Source: Planctomicrobium piriforme | GTDB lineage: Bacteria > Planctomycetota > Planctomycetia > Pirellulales > UBA1268 | NCBI GenBank assembly: GCA_945861585.1 | Contig: CAMAVC010000005.1 | Span: 1 to 64,000 of the forward strand | Length of the DNA stretch: 64,000 bases | Reading direction: 5' to 3' | In this document: piece by piece, positions 29,728 through 38,820 of the stretch | How the letters are laid out: each line of letters starts with the position of its first letter | How positions within the stretch are numbered: the first letter of the stretch is position 1 | The notes under the pieces: generated by a model | The model's input: only the letters and a program-made list of their open reading frames with translations | Database searches by the model: none | What the model was told of the DNA's origin: nothing | Program-made: the position numbers and the translations under genes

Positions 29728-31110
29728 CTATCGAGTGAGCCGGCGGGCCACAAGGTCGTCCCGCATCGTCCGACACACGCCCTCGGTCAGGCCGTAGAGG
29801 CAAAATACGCCCGCCAGCAGGAGCAATCCCACCGCCGGGATCGGGCTCATCATCAGCAGGATTCCCTGCTTGGCGTTTGCCGATAGTTCGACATTGGGCA
29901 CGTAGCCGTAGTGGTCGAGCAGGAAGCCCGCGCAGGCGGCACCAATGCCCATGCCCGCCTTCTGTGCGCATGTCGTTGCCGAGAAGATGATGCCGGTGGT
30001 GCGGGCGCCAAACTTCCATTCGGCGTAGTCGGCCGTGTCGGCTACGAGCGTCCAGTAGAGCGTGGCGTTGATACCCGCCGCGACCGTGCCCAGCAGGTGG
30101 AACGTGAAGATCAGGCCGGCCTGTTCGGGGAGCAGGCCGTAGAAGGGAATCGCCGTCAGCGCCGTCGCCGCCATGCTGGCGATGAAGGCCCGCTTCTTGC
30201 CAATCGCCGACACCACGAATCTCGTGAGCATGGCACCGCCGATCATGGCAAGACCGCCGAGAAAGAAATAGAGCGGAATCGCTGGAAAATAGCCCAGCAG
30301 CCGCACGTTGTCCCAGCCGAGGTAGTTCTTGAGGTAGTAGATGCCGGCCGACCCCCGGACCACCGCGAGCGCGATGTTCACTGTCCCGACGAGGAACATC
30401 ATGATCCAGTGGGGATTCGCGAGGAGCGTGCGAACATCGTCGATCAACCGCGTCTTTTGAGCCGCGGGCGGCTGAATCCGTTCGCGGGTTGCGGCAAAGC
30501 ACACCAGGAACAGTGCCACCGCCGCGAAGCTGAAGGCGAGTACCGTGAGCTGTGCGCCGCGAGCCGGGTTGCTGCCACCCAGGAGGGCGACGAGCGGCAG
30601 GAACCCAGTGTTGGCGATGATTCCACCAACTTGGGCCAGGCCCATGCGGTAGGCGTTGAGGCTCGTCCGCTCGAGCGGATCGTCGGTCATCACGCCGGAG
30701 AGGGCGCCGTACGGGATGTTGATGGCGGAGTAGGTGAGCATCAAGAGGTTGTAGGTCACCCACGCCCAGACGAGCTTCTGTCCGCCCGTCAGACTCGGGG
30801 TCGTGAAGGCCAGCACGAAGACGATCGCCAGCGGCAGGCATAGCCAGAGCAGCCACGGTCGGAAGCGTCCCCAGCGGGAATGCGTGCGGTCGGCCACGGC
30901 ACCTACGAAGAAGTCGAAGAAGCCGTCGGTCGATCGGGCGAAGAAGAGCATCGTGCCGGTGGCAGCGGCGGTGATCCCGAAGATGTCCGTGTAGTAGTAC
31001 ATGATGAAGTTCATCATCAGTGCCCACACGAAATTGCTCGCCGTGTCGCCCAGGCCGTAGCCAAACTTTTCGCCGAACGAGAGTTTCATGCCGCCGGAAC
31101 GAGCCGCCAT
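29728..31110 (-). CDS. GPH-family (glycoside-pentoside-hexuronide:cation) MFS symporter
   Basis: LSFGEKFGYGLGDTASNFVWALMMNFIMYYYTDIFGITAAATGTMLFFARSTDGFFDFFVGAVADRTHSRWGRFRPWLLW. Confidence 0.88.
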   Translation of the reverse strand: MAARSGGMKLSFGEKFGYGLGDTASNFVWALMMNFIMYYYTDIFGITAAATGTMLFFARSTDGFFDFFVGAVADRTHSRWGRFRPWLLWLCLPLAIVFVLAFTTPSLTGGQKLVWAWVTYNLLMLTYSAINIPYGALSGVMTDDPLERTSLNAYRMGLAQVGGIIANTGFLPLVALLGGSNPARGAQLTVLAFSFAAVALFLVCFAATRERIQPPAAQKTRLIDDVRTLLANPHWIMMFLVGTVNIALAVVRGSAGIYYLKNYLGWDNVRLLGYFPAIPLYFFLGGLAMIGGAMLTRFVVSAIGKKRAFIASMAATALTAIPFYGLLPEQAGLIFTFHLLGTVAAGINATLYWTLVADTADYAEWKFGARTTGIIFSATTCAQKAGMGIGAACAGFLLDHYGYVPNVELSANAKQGILLMMSPIPAVGLLLLAGVFCLYGLTEGVCRTMRDDLVARRLTR

Positions 31111-31251
31111 GCGATCTTCTTCCTGGGATGCGAGCCGAGTCGCACGGCACGGCGAACGATCGCCCCGTGCGGCCGAGAACGTCGCCACTCGCATGGGTCG
31201 AAGGCGTGTTGCCTGCGACAACCTGCCCGCTGCCGTCCCTTCCCCCCGCGC

Positions 31252-31737
31252 TCATTCCTCCAGCGCAAGATTGACTGTATTTCGTCCACCGGTCACCGTC
31301 GCCTGAAAACCGGATGTATTCGCCGCCTTGTATTTTTCCGGCAGATGCTCGGTGATCTTGGGTGGCGGAGGATACCTACCAAAGTTCTCTCGATTCCGCG
31401 ACCACTGCTCGGCTTCAGCGGCGGAAAGTCCACCACTGGCCTCCGTCTTGCTCACGGCAATCGCGTAGGCGCCGGGAAGGGCGCCATCGCCAGGATCTTT
31501 CGTGGTGAGCCTGAATCGTCCAGTGGCGTCGGTCGTCCCAACTGCTGCCCGCTTGCCAGCCGTCGCGGGAACAAAGACCACGGATGCCCCTTCAACAGGC
31601 TTACCCCGAAACGTCACGGTTCCCTCAACGGGAGCCAAGCCTTCGAGCCTCGTTCGTGGGCCGCAGCCCGCTATACCGACAAACCACAGGCCGACACAAA
31701 GGAAAACGGTGCAACTCGCCCATTCATTGGTGTTCAC
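31252..31737 (-). CDS. Putative lipoprotein with carboxypeptidase-regulatory-like domain
   Basis: Lipobox-like GIAGCG; VEGTVTFRGKPVEGASVVFVPA..GTTDATGRFRLTT; GTG start assumed. Confidence 0.65.
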   Translation of the reverse strand: MNTNEWASCTVFLCVGLWFVGIAGCGPRTRLEGLAPVEGTVTFRGKPVEGASVVFVPATAGKRAAVGTTDATGRFRLTTKDPGDGALPGAYAIAVSKTEASGGLSAAEAEQWSRNRENFGRYPPPPKITEHLPEKYKAANTSGFQATVTGGRNTVNLALEE

Positions 31738-31772
31738 CTTCACTGGTCTCGTTTCAAAGCGGTAATCGCCGA

Positions 31773-32810
31773 TCACTGAATTGTCTCCGACTCGCCGCCA
31801 CTCCTCGATCCCATGGCACCCCAGACACCATACGGCGAACGGCCGCTTCGCGGGCATGGCCGAGAAAGGTCGCCCGTGTCGATTGTGTCGAGGAGGAAGA
31901 CCACCGAACCGTCGAGTCGCAGGGCATTCACTCCGCCCGGATGGTAACTGGTCGGTGGGGCAAGGCCACGATTGGCATCCGAGCCGCCCTCCCAGCACGA
32001 CGGTCCGTTGGGACCGATGATCGTATTGAACGAAACGAATGCCGGCCTTCCATCGTTCCATCGCCGCCCGGCCCACACGTGGGTGTTGCCACCGGCGACA
32101 TAACGCCCACCGGCCCCGATCTGAGACAGGCAGGCAATCGGGCTGGCAGTATCTGGATTCGACGTCAGCGCGCTGTAGTGCTCGACGATCCCGCCTTTGA
32201 GCGAACCACCGTCGACGCCGACGCAGCGCTCGCTCATGGCGAGTGTCTTGCTCAGCCCGTCGGAAATCTGGTGAAACGCGAACACGCGTCCGTTGTTTGC
32301 AAGATCACCTCCGCTGTAGTCAAAAGGGCCACGATTTTCTTCGTCCCCCACCCATTCCCAGGGAATGGTATCGCCGACGCTGAACACATAGTTCGTGCGA
32401 CCATGCTCGCTTGGCTGCTTCGTGCCGGCTGCACCATCACTCGGGCACAGAAAGCCGACGACCTGGGTCTGCCAGTGAGCAGAGCCATCCCACGGCCAGG
32501 GGCCGAAGTTGTTCGCCGCGATCCTGTCAAACAGCGGTGTCTGCTCGAGGAACGGAAGCAGCAAGACAAGCCCACTCATCCGGCACGAGCTCTGAGACCA
32601 CAATCCTCCTTGGCGGTAGGGTAGGCGCTTACGCGCTTCATGATAGCCGTGGAGTGCGAGGCCCAACTGTTTTTGACTGTTATTGCACTGCATTCGCCGG
32701 GCGGACTCGCGGGTTGATTGCACCGCCGGCAGGAGCAGCCCGATGAGCACCGCGATGATCGCGATCACAACCAGCAGCTCCACCAACGTGAAACCGTGAT
32801 GCTTTTTCAT
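31773..32810 (-). CDS. DUF1559 family prepilin-like protein
   Basis: MKKHHGFTLVELLVVIAIIAVLIGLLLPAVQSTRESARRMQCNNSQKQLGLALHGYHE. Confidence 0.92.
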   Translation of the reverse strand: MKKHHGFTLVELLVVIAIIAVLIGLLLPAVQSTRESARRMQCNNSQKQLGLALHGYHEARKRLPYRQGGLWSQSSCRMSGLVLLLPFLEQTPLFDRIAANNFGPWPWDGSAHWQTQVVGFLCPSDGAAGTKQPSEHGRTNYVFSVGDTIPWEWVGDEENRGPFDYSGGDLANNGRVFAFHQISDGLSKTLAMSERCVGVDGGSLKGGIVEHYSALTSNPDTASPIACLSQIGAGGRYVAGGNTHVWAGRRWNDGRPAFVSFNTIIGPNGPSCWEGGSDANRGLAPPTSYHPGGVNALRLDGSVVFLLDTIDTGDLSRPCPRSGRSPYGVWGAMGSRSGGESETIQ

Positions 32811-32846
32811 GAGACAACCGCTGAAACCAGCTCTTCTGGGGTCGAA

Positions 32847-35237
32847 CTAGACACGCCGGCGGCGGGCCCAGACGGCGGCGACGACGCCAACGCCGAGCAG
32901 CGTGAGGGCGGTTGGCTCGGGCACGACACTGACATCGCCCGTCAACTCGCTGAACTCGAGCGTTTGGCCACCGGACTGGAGCGACCAGATGTCACCCGAT
33001 ACCGACCACGTGCCACTGTAGAACCCGGTCGATGCCACGCTGCTGAAATCACCGTCCGAAACGCCGGAGAAGTCGAACAGGTTGAACACGTCCGTGTTGC
33101 CGAAGGCCGACGCGTTGCCAAACACGAGTGACAGCGTGCCGCCGTAGGTGGGACCGGTGCCGCCGGTGATGTTCAAACCGTCGTACTGTGTGCCCCGCGT
33201 CGTGCCGTCGATCTCGAAGATCGACGTGCTCGCGCCACCCAAGACGAGCGCATTCACCGAGAGCACCCCCGGACTGGTGCCAGGCGACAACACGCCGTCG
33301 ATGGTGGCCGTCCCGCCGATCACGCCTGAGCCGCCGAGCGTGGCGCCGGCATCCACCTGCACCGCGCCATTGGCGAGCGCGCCGTTGACAAAGAGCATTC
33401 CGGCCGTGACGGCGGTGGCCCCCGAATAGGTATTCGCCGCACTCAATGTCAGGCTGCCGGCCCCCGATTTTTCGAGTCCGCCCGAGCCGCCCAGAGCTTG
33501 GCTGGTGGCGACGTTGAATCCGTTGCTGTCGATCTTGATCCCGCCGGCCTGCACATTCGCCACATCCAGGTTCGCGATGAAGGCCCCCTGGTTCTCCCGG
33601 GCTTTCAGCATGCCGCCATTGAAGTTGACGGTCGCACTGCCGGTGCCGCCTTCGACCTTTTTCGTCGTCACGGTGCCGCCATTGAGATTGAGGGTGCCCG
33701 TGGCATTGTCGCGGCCCACGAACACCTCGTTGCCGACATTCAGTTCCGCCGAACCACTGAGCGTGTAGGTGCCCACGGATGAGCCGCTGTTCTCATTGCC
33801 GATATAGACCTCGTTCTGCACGTTCACGGTGCCACCGCTCTGGGCGAGAAGTCCCGTCGCCTGGTTGTGGCCGATCTGCAGTTTGTCGCTCGTGCTCATG
33901 GTGCCGCCGGTCATCGTCATCGTGCCGGAAGAGCCCAGCTCCTTGCCGATGAAGATGTTGTTCGTCGCTGCCAACGAGCCTCCGCTCAGGTTGTAGGAGC
34001 CGGTGCCGATCTTGTTGTCGTCTCGCGTTCCCACGCCAAACTCCTTGATCACGCTGATCACACCGGCCGTTTGATTCAGCGTTCCGGTGCCGTTGCGGCG
34101 GCCGATGTACATGTTGCCATTGCCGGTGGTGGTGATCGTGCCGCCGTTCACGTTCAAAACGCCTGTGCCACTTTCCCGGCCCACGACGACCTCGTTCGCC
34201 ACGCTGAGCGATCCCGCCCCGCTCAGCGTGTATGTCCCCGACGCACCGGCGTTTTCATTGCCGATGTAGAGTTCGTTGTTGATGCTGATTGCCCCGCCGC
34301 TTTGCGCCACGACGCCCACGCCATTGTTGTGGCCGACGATGAACTTCTCGTCGCCGGTCTTCGTGATCGTGCCGCCCGTCATGGTGAGCGCGCCCGTGCC
34401 GCTCTCGCGGCCGACAACAAAATCCCGCCCGATGTTCAGCACTGCATTGCCGCTGATGGTGTAGGTGCCGTTCGCCCCTCCGCCCTGCCCCACGTAGAGA
34501 TTGTGGTTCAGCGTCACGGTGCCACCGCTCTGAGCAAGCGTTCCCGTGCCGTTGTCGCGGCCCACGAACGTCTCGTCGCCGCCGGTCTTCGTCAGCGTGC
34601 CGCCCGACATCGTCAGCGTGCCGACGCCCCGGTTGTTGCCCACGAAAATCTTGTTGTTGGCGGTCAGCACACCCGTTTCGAGGCTGAAGTCGCCCACACT
34701 GTTCTGCGAGTCGCCGATGAAGAATTCCCCCGACACCGCGAGCGTGCCACTGGTGTTCACCCGCACCGTCCCGGTCCGACTGTCGCCGAAGGCGCCGACG
34801 AGCAGGTTGCCCGTGGCATTGAGCGAGCCGGTCCCTTGGGCAAAGCCCGTGATGCCGCCCCCTGCCGAGCCGGTATTGGCGAGGTTGTAGGTTCCCGCCG
34901 TGTTGTTCTGGCCTACGAACATCCAGTTGCCGCCACCGGTGCCGGCGGTTCCCGCCGTGTGATCCAGGCGGCCGCCGCCCCGCACGACGATGTCGTTGGG
35001 CGTTGCCGAGATATCCGCGGAGATGGTGGCGATGTTCGCCGGCGCGGTGTCGACGATCGCGTTTTGCCCCGTAGGGACATTGCCGAGGCTCCAGTTTGCC
35101 GCGGTATTCCAATCCGTGCTGGTTGTCCCGGTCCAGAAGTTCTCCTGCGCGTTGGCGGCGGAGAGAGCGCACGACACCGCAATCAACGCGGGTAGCATCA
35201 CCAGCCATGACGGACCCGCTTGAGTAGCAATTCTCAT
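32847..35237 (-). CDS. PEP-CTERM protein with beta-helix/autotransporter-type repeats
   Basis: Repeated VGRxxGTGTLxxxGGTxx units, autotransporter-associated block (LEKSGAGSLTLSAANTYSGATAVTAG), C-terminal VVPEPTALTLLGVGVVAAVWARRRRV. Confidence 0.88.
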   Translation of the reverse strand: MRIATQAGPSWLVMLPALIAVSCALSAANAQENFWTGTTSTDWNTAANWSLGNVPTGQNAIVDTAPANIATISADISATPNDIVVRGGGRLDHTAGTAGTGGGNWMFVGQNNTAGTYNLANTGSAGGGITGFAQGTGSLNATGNLLVGAFGDSRTGTVRVNTSGTLAVSGEFFIGDSQNSVGDFSLETGVLTANNKIFVGNNRGVGTLTMSGGTLTKTGGDETFVGRDNGTGTLAQSGGTVTLNHNLYVGQGGGANGTYTISGNAVLNIGRDFVVGRESGTGALTMTGGTITKTGDEKFIVGHNNGVGVVAQSGGAISINNELYIGNENAGASGTYTLSGAGSLSVANEVVVGRESGTGVLNVNGGTITTTGNGNMYIGRRNGTGTLNQTAGVISVIKEFGVGTRDDNKIGTGSYNLSGGSLAATNNIFIGKELGSSGTMTMTGGTMSTSDKLQIGHNQATGLLAQSGGTVNVQNEVYIGNENSGSSVGTYTLSGSAELNVGNEVFVGRDNATGTLNLNGGTVTTKKVEGGTGSATVNFNGGMLKARENQGAFIANLDVANVQAGGIKIDSNGFNVATSQALGGSGGLEKSGAGSLTLSAANTYSGATAVTAGMLFVNGALANGAVQVDAGATLGGSGVIGGTATIDGVLSPGTSPGVLSVNALVLGGASTSIFEIDGTTRGTQYDGLNITGGTGPTYGGTLSLVFGNASAFGNTDVFNLFDFSGVSDGDFSSVASTGFYSGTWSVSGDIWSLQSGGQTLEFSELTGDVSVVPEPTALTLLGVGVVAAVWARRRRV

Positions 35238-35570
35238 GACCGATTCCCCCCAGGAAGAAAAGATTTTGCCGACGCTCCGTCGGGGGCCGAACAACCCCGT
35301 GAGGAACGCCGTTCGTTGAGTCTCGCAGCAGAGCGTACCAAGCGGCAGTAAGCAAGGCAACAAAAAAACAACATGGTGCACGATAATTTGACTTTGAAAA
35401 CGTCTCGGATATGTTTAGACGCGGATTGTTGCACAATGTTGCATCACCTCTGGCCCGGCGGCTTCCCAGTTCTGAAGCCGGGGGTGGATTGGCTCGTGGA
35501 GGGTCGGCAAGGCGCTTGCGGCTAAAATCGCGGGTTGCGTGCCGTTGGCGGTTTTTAATCGTTTCGAAGC

Positions 35571-37535
35571 GTGATCGTGTCGCCACACTGTGCACCGGCT
35601 GCCGTGCTGCGAGGTCTTCTGAGACGCGTTGCGCACACGACGGTCGCCACGACGGTCGCATTGTTGGTGGGGGCAGGTGGGGTGCCGGCCGCCGGCCCGG
35701 CTGCCGATTTGCCGTGGATTCGGACGAGTGAGGAGCGGTTCGTCGATGCCGCGAGTGAACCGGTGCTGCTCCGGGGATGCAACCTCGGAAACTGGCTCTT
35801 GCTCGAGATGTGGATGCTGGCGGTCGATGAGCGGGAGTTCCCCGATCAGCACGCCTTCGAGACCAACCTCGTCGAGCGTTTCGGCGAGGACGAGAAGAAC
35901 CGGTTGATGCAGCTGTATCGGGCCAACTGGATCACGCCCCGTGACTTTGATGTGATCCGCTCCTTCGGTTTCAATGTTGTCCGCGTGCCCTTCGACCACA
36001 GGCTCGTGGAGGATCAGGAGCATCCGGGCACCTGCCGCGAGGACGGCCTCGCCTGGCTGGACCACGCCGTCGGGATGGCGGAGACGGCCGGAATCCATCT
36101 GATCCTCGACATGCATGGCGTGCCGGGTGGCCAGAGCATCGATCACCCCACCGGTCGGATCGGCCAGAACCGACTCTGGAGTGATCCCGACTGCGTGGCC
36201 CGCACAGTCTCGCTCTGGCAGACGATCGCAGAGCGGTACCGTGACCACCCGTCGGTGGCGGGCTACGACGTGATCAACGAGCCGTTTGGAGACATGAAGA
36301 CCGACGTGCGGCCCCAACTCAGGACGATCTTCGAGGAGATCTATCACGCCATCCGGCAGGTCGATGCTCGGCACATCATTTTTGCCCCGGCGCCACTCTG
36401 GGGAGGTCACGGCTTCTACGGCAACCCGCACGAGCACGGCTGGACAAACGTCGCGTTCACCGAGCATCACTACCCGGGGATCTTCGGCTCCCCACCCACC
36501 CTTCGCACCCACGCGAACTTCATCCACCGGTTGCTCCCCGAGAAGCAGGCGGAGCTGCGGGCAGTTCAGACCCCGATGTTGATCGGCGAATGGAATCCGG
36601 TCTTTGAGCGGCTCGGAGGCGGAAACCTCACGCGACGGTACTTTGACGAATATGGCAAGCTCGGCTGGGCCGCCATCATGTGGTCGTACAAGTTGCTCGA
36701 CCGCCGGGGCGGCGTGATCGACGACAACTGGCACCTGGTCAGCAACGCCCGGCCTCTCGAGCCGCCTGATTTTCGAAGCGCCAGCAGCGAAGCGATCGCG
36801 GACTACTTTCGCTCCTTTGCCACGATGGAGTATGTGATTGACGAACCGTTGCGGCTGGCGCTGACGCGGGACGAACCCGTTGCCGTGCCCTTGCCCGTCC
36901 CGCCGCGCCCTCTGCCCGCGGCGCCCCACGAAGATGACATCGCCGGCTGGACGCCAATCGATATCGGTGATGCCGTTCCGGGCGGCCAGCGGCTCGACGC
37001 CGACGGCGTCCTGGCCGTGTACGGCGGAGGTTCCGACATCTGGGGAGAGGCCGACTCGTTTCGATTTGTGCACCGACCGGAAACTGGTGATTTCACGCTC
37101 ACGGCCACCGTCACGAGCCTCGGCGACACCGACGACTTTGCCAAGGCGGGGCTGATGGTTCGCAGCGATCTCTCGCCCGAAGCCGCGCACGTGATGGTTC
37201 ACGTGATTCCGGATGGCCGGGTGATGCTCGGACATCGTGACCGGCCTGGCGGACGGATGGCCGAAGAGTCGGTCGAAGCCGTGCCGCTCCCCACACGATT
37301 GCGGCTGAGCCGGCGCGGTGACGTGATCGTCGGCGAGTATCTTGCCGGAGACGACGGCTGGCGGCACGTCGGCCTCCCGCTGACCGTGCCGGCACTCGCG
37401 GGGCCATGCCCTGTCGGAATCGCCGTGCTCAGCCATCGGAGGGACGGACTCACCGAAGCTATCTTCACAGGGATCGACGCCGATCATCCTGCCGCCGAGG
37501 GCCCGCCCCCCACTTCTTCCTCGAGGAACCCATGA
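35571..37535 (+). CDS. Glycoside hydrolase family 5-like protein with C-terminal DUF1349/concanavalin-like domain
   Basis: LLRGCNLGNWLLLEMWM..FNVVRVPFDHRLVED..IHLILDMHGVPGGQS..GYDVINEPFGD; C-terminal FRFVHRPETGDFTLTATVTSLGDTDDFAKAGLMVRSD. Confidence 0.85.
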   Translation: MIVSPHCAPAAVLRGLLRRVAHTTVATTVALLVGAGGVPAAGPAADLPWIRTSEERFVDAASEPVLLRGCNLGNWLLLEMWMLAVDEREFPDQHAFETNLVERFGEDEKNRLMQLYRANWITPRDFDVIRSFGFNVVRVPFDHRLVEDQEHPGTCREDGLAWLDHAVGMAETAGIHLILDMHGVPGGQSIDHPTGRIGQNRLWSDPDCVARTVSLWQTIAERYRDHPSVAGYDVINEPFGDMKTDVRPQLRTIFEEIYHAIRQVDARHIIFAPAPLWGGHGFYGNPHEHGWTNVAFTEHHYPGIFGSPPTLRTHANFIHRLLPEKQAELRAVQTPMLIGEWNPVFERLGGGNLTRRYFDEYGKLGWAAIMWSYKLLDRRGGVIDDNWHLVSNARPLEPPDFRSASSEAIADYFRSFATMEYVIDEPLRLALTRDEPVAVPLPVPPRPLPAAPHEDDIAGWTPIDIGDAVPGGQRLDADGVLAVYGGGSDIWGEADSFRFVHRPETGDFTLTATVTSLGDTDDFAKAGLMVRSDLSPEAAHVMVHVIPDGRVMLGHRDRPGGRMAEESVEAVPLPTRLRLSRRGDVIVGEYLAGDDGWRHVGLPLTVPALAGPCPVGIAVLSHRRDGLTEAIFTGIDADHPAAEGPPPTSSSRNP

Positions 37536-38617
37536 CCACCGTCCGAGAGATCGCAACTAATCTTGGGGTTGCGCCGTCGACCGTTTCCCGTGCCCTCAGC
37601 GGATCGTCCCGGATCAGCGAGCGGGTTCGCGACCGTGTCTTGCGGGAGGCCCGCCGCCTCGGCTACGGCCGCGGCCGGTCGGCCCCGCGGGTGGGCTCCG
37701 TCACCCTCGGAGTTGCGTTCCTCAACAAATATGCCTGGCCGCAGTTCACGGGCTACGATTCTCTCATCCTCGCCGGGATGGTGCGGGGCGCGCGCGAAGC
37801 GAGGGCCGACGTCATGTTTGTCGACCTTCAGCAGCGGCTCCACGGCGAGTCCTACCGCTCATTCCTTGCGGGCCGTGGGGTTCACGGCCTCATTCTCCGG
37901 GTCGATGACGAAACGCACCACGTCGCGATCGATATCGCGAAAGACGGTGTGGACGTCGCGGTGATTGCCGACCGCTACGACGAGGAAGACGTCAACTTCG
38001 CCTGCTGTTGCTCTCGGAATGCCGCCCAAGATGCAGTGCAGCACCTGATCGGCCTCGGGCATCGACGGATCGGATTTTGCCGCAACAATGTCATGGATCG
38101 CGACCACCGGGACAGGTACGACGGGTACCGAGCCGCGCTGGAGGGCGCGGGGATCGAGTTGGACGACCAACTGCACATCAGTCGGCCAGCCGACGTCGCC
38201 GGCGGCGCGGCAGCACTGAATGCATTCCTGTCGAATGCGGCCCCGCCGACGGCGATTTTCTTCACGGATCCCCTGATGACCGCGGGTGCCCTCCGCCGGG
38301 CGGTCGAACTCGGGGTCCGCGTGCCGGATGAACTGTCGATCGTCGGTGTCGACGACGGGGACGACACGCGGCACATGACCTATCCGATCTATACGGCCGT
38401 CTGCCAACGTTCCTCCGACCTGGGCGAGCGGGCGGCCCGCTGGTTGGCTCGCCGCTGCGGCGGGGACCAACGTGGTGAGGGGCCGTTTCAGCTCCTGCTC
38501 GAGGCCTATCTCGAAGTGAACCAGTCGACGGCTCCCCCCCCGGCCCAGCCGGTGCGGGTGACCTCAAAGAGTCAAGAAAGGGAGAGGACGTTCAACGGTA
38601 CTCCCGCAGGCGTTTGA
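37532..38617 (+). CDS. LacI family transcriptional regulator
   Basis: MTTVREIATNLGVAPSTVSRALSGSSRISERVRDRVLREARRLGY; start overlaps the GH5 stop (ATGA). Confidence 0.93.
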   Translation: MTTVREIATNLGVAPSTVSRALSGSSRISERVRDRVLREARRLGYGRGRSAPRVGSVTLGVAFLNKYAWPQFTGYDSLILAGMVRGAREARADVMFVDLQQRLHGESYRSFLAGRGVHGLILRVDDETHHVAIDIAKDGVDVAVIADRYDEEDVNFACCCSRNAAQDAVQHLIGLGHRRIGFCRNNVMDRDHRDRYDGYRAALEGAGIELDDQLHISRPADVAGGAAALNAFLSNAAPPTAIFFTDPLMTAGALRRAVELGVRVPDELSIVGVDDGDDTRHMTYPIYTAVCQRSSDLGERAARWLARRCGGDQRGEGPFQLLLEAYLEVNQSTAPPPAQPVRVTSKSQERERTFNGTPAGV

Positions 38618-38820
38618 CTGGTGATGACAGCATGATGCGACGACGCCGCGGTCGGTTCCGGCGGCGTGGGTGCTCTTCCGAGCCCGGAAACTCGCCCAAG
38701 CGACTGCGGGCCGGGCCGGTTTTTTCCTTGGCACTCCCCGCCTCTGAGTCCAGCCTTCAGGCGGGGGATGTGCGGCTGGTTTGACATCTGGTCCGCTCCG
38801 CTCGGCCGACGCTGGTCGAA

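Noticed and set aside
33867-35195. Long ORFs antisense to the PEP-CTERM genes (also 48367-50004)
   Set aside because: Composition artefacts of GC-rich repeat coding sequence; no recognisable domains.
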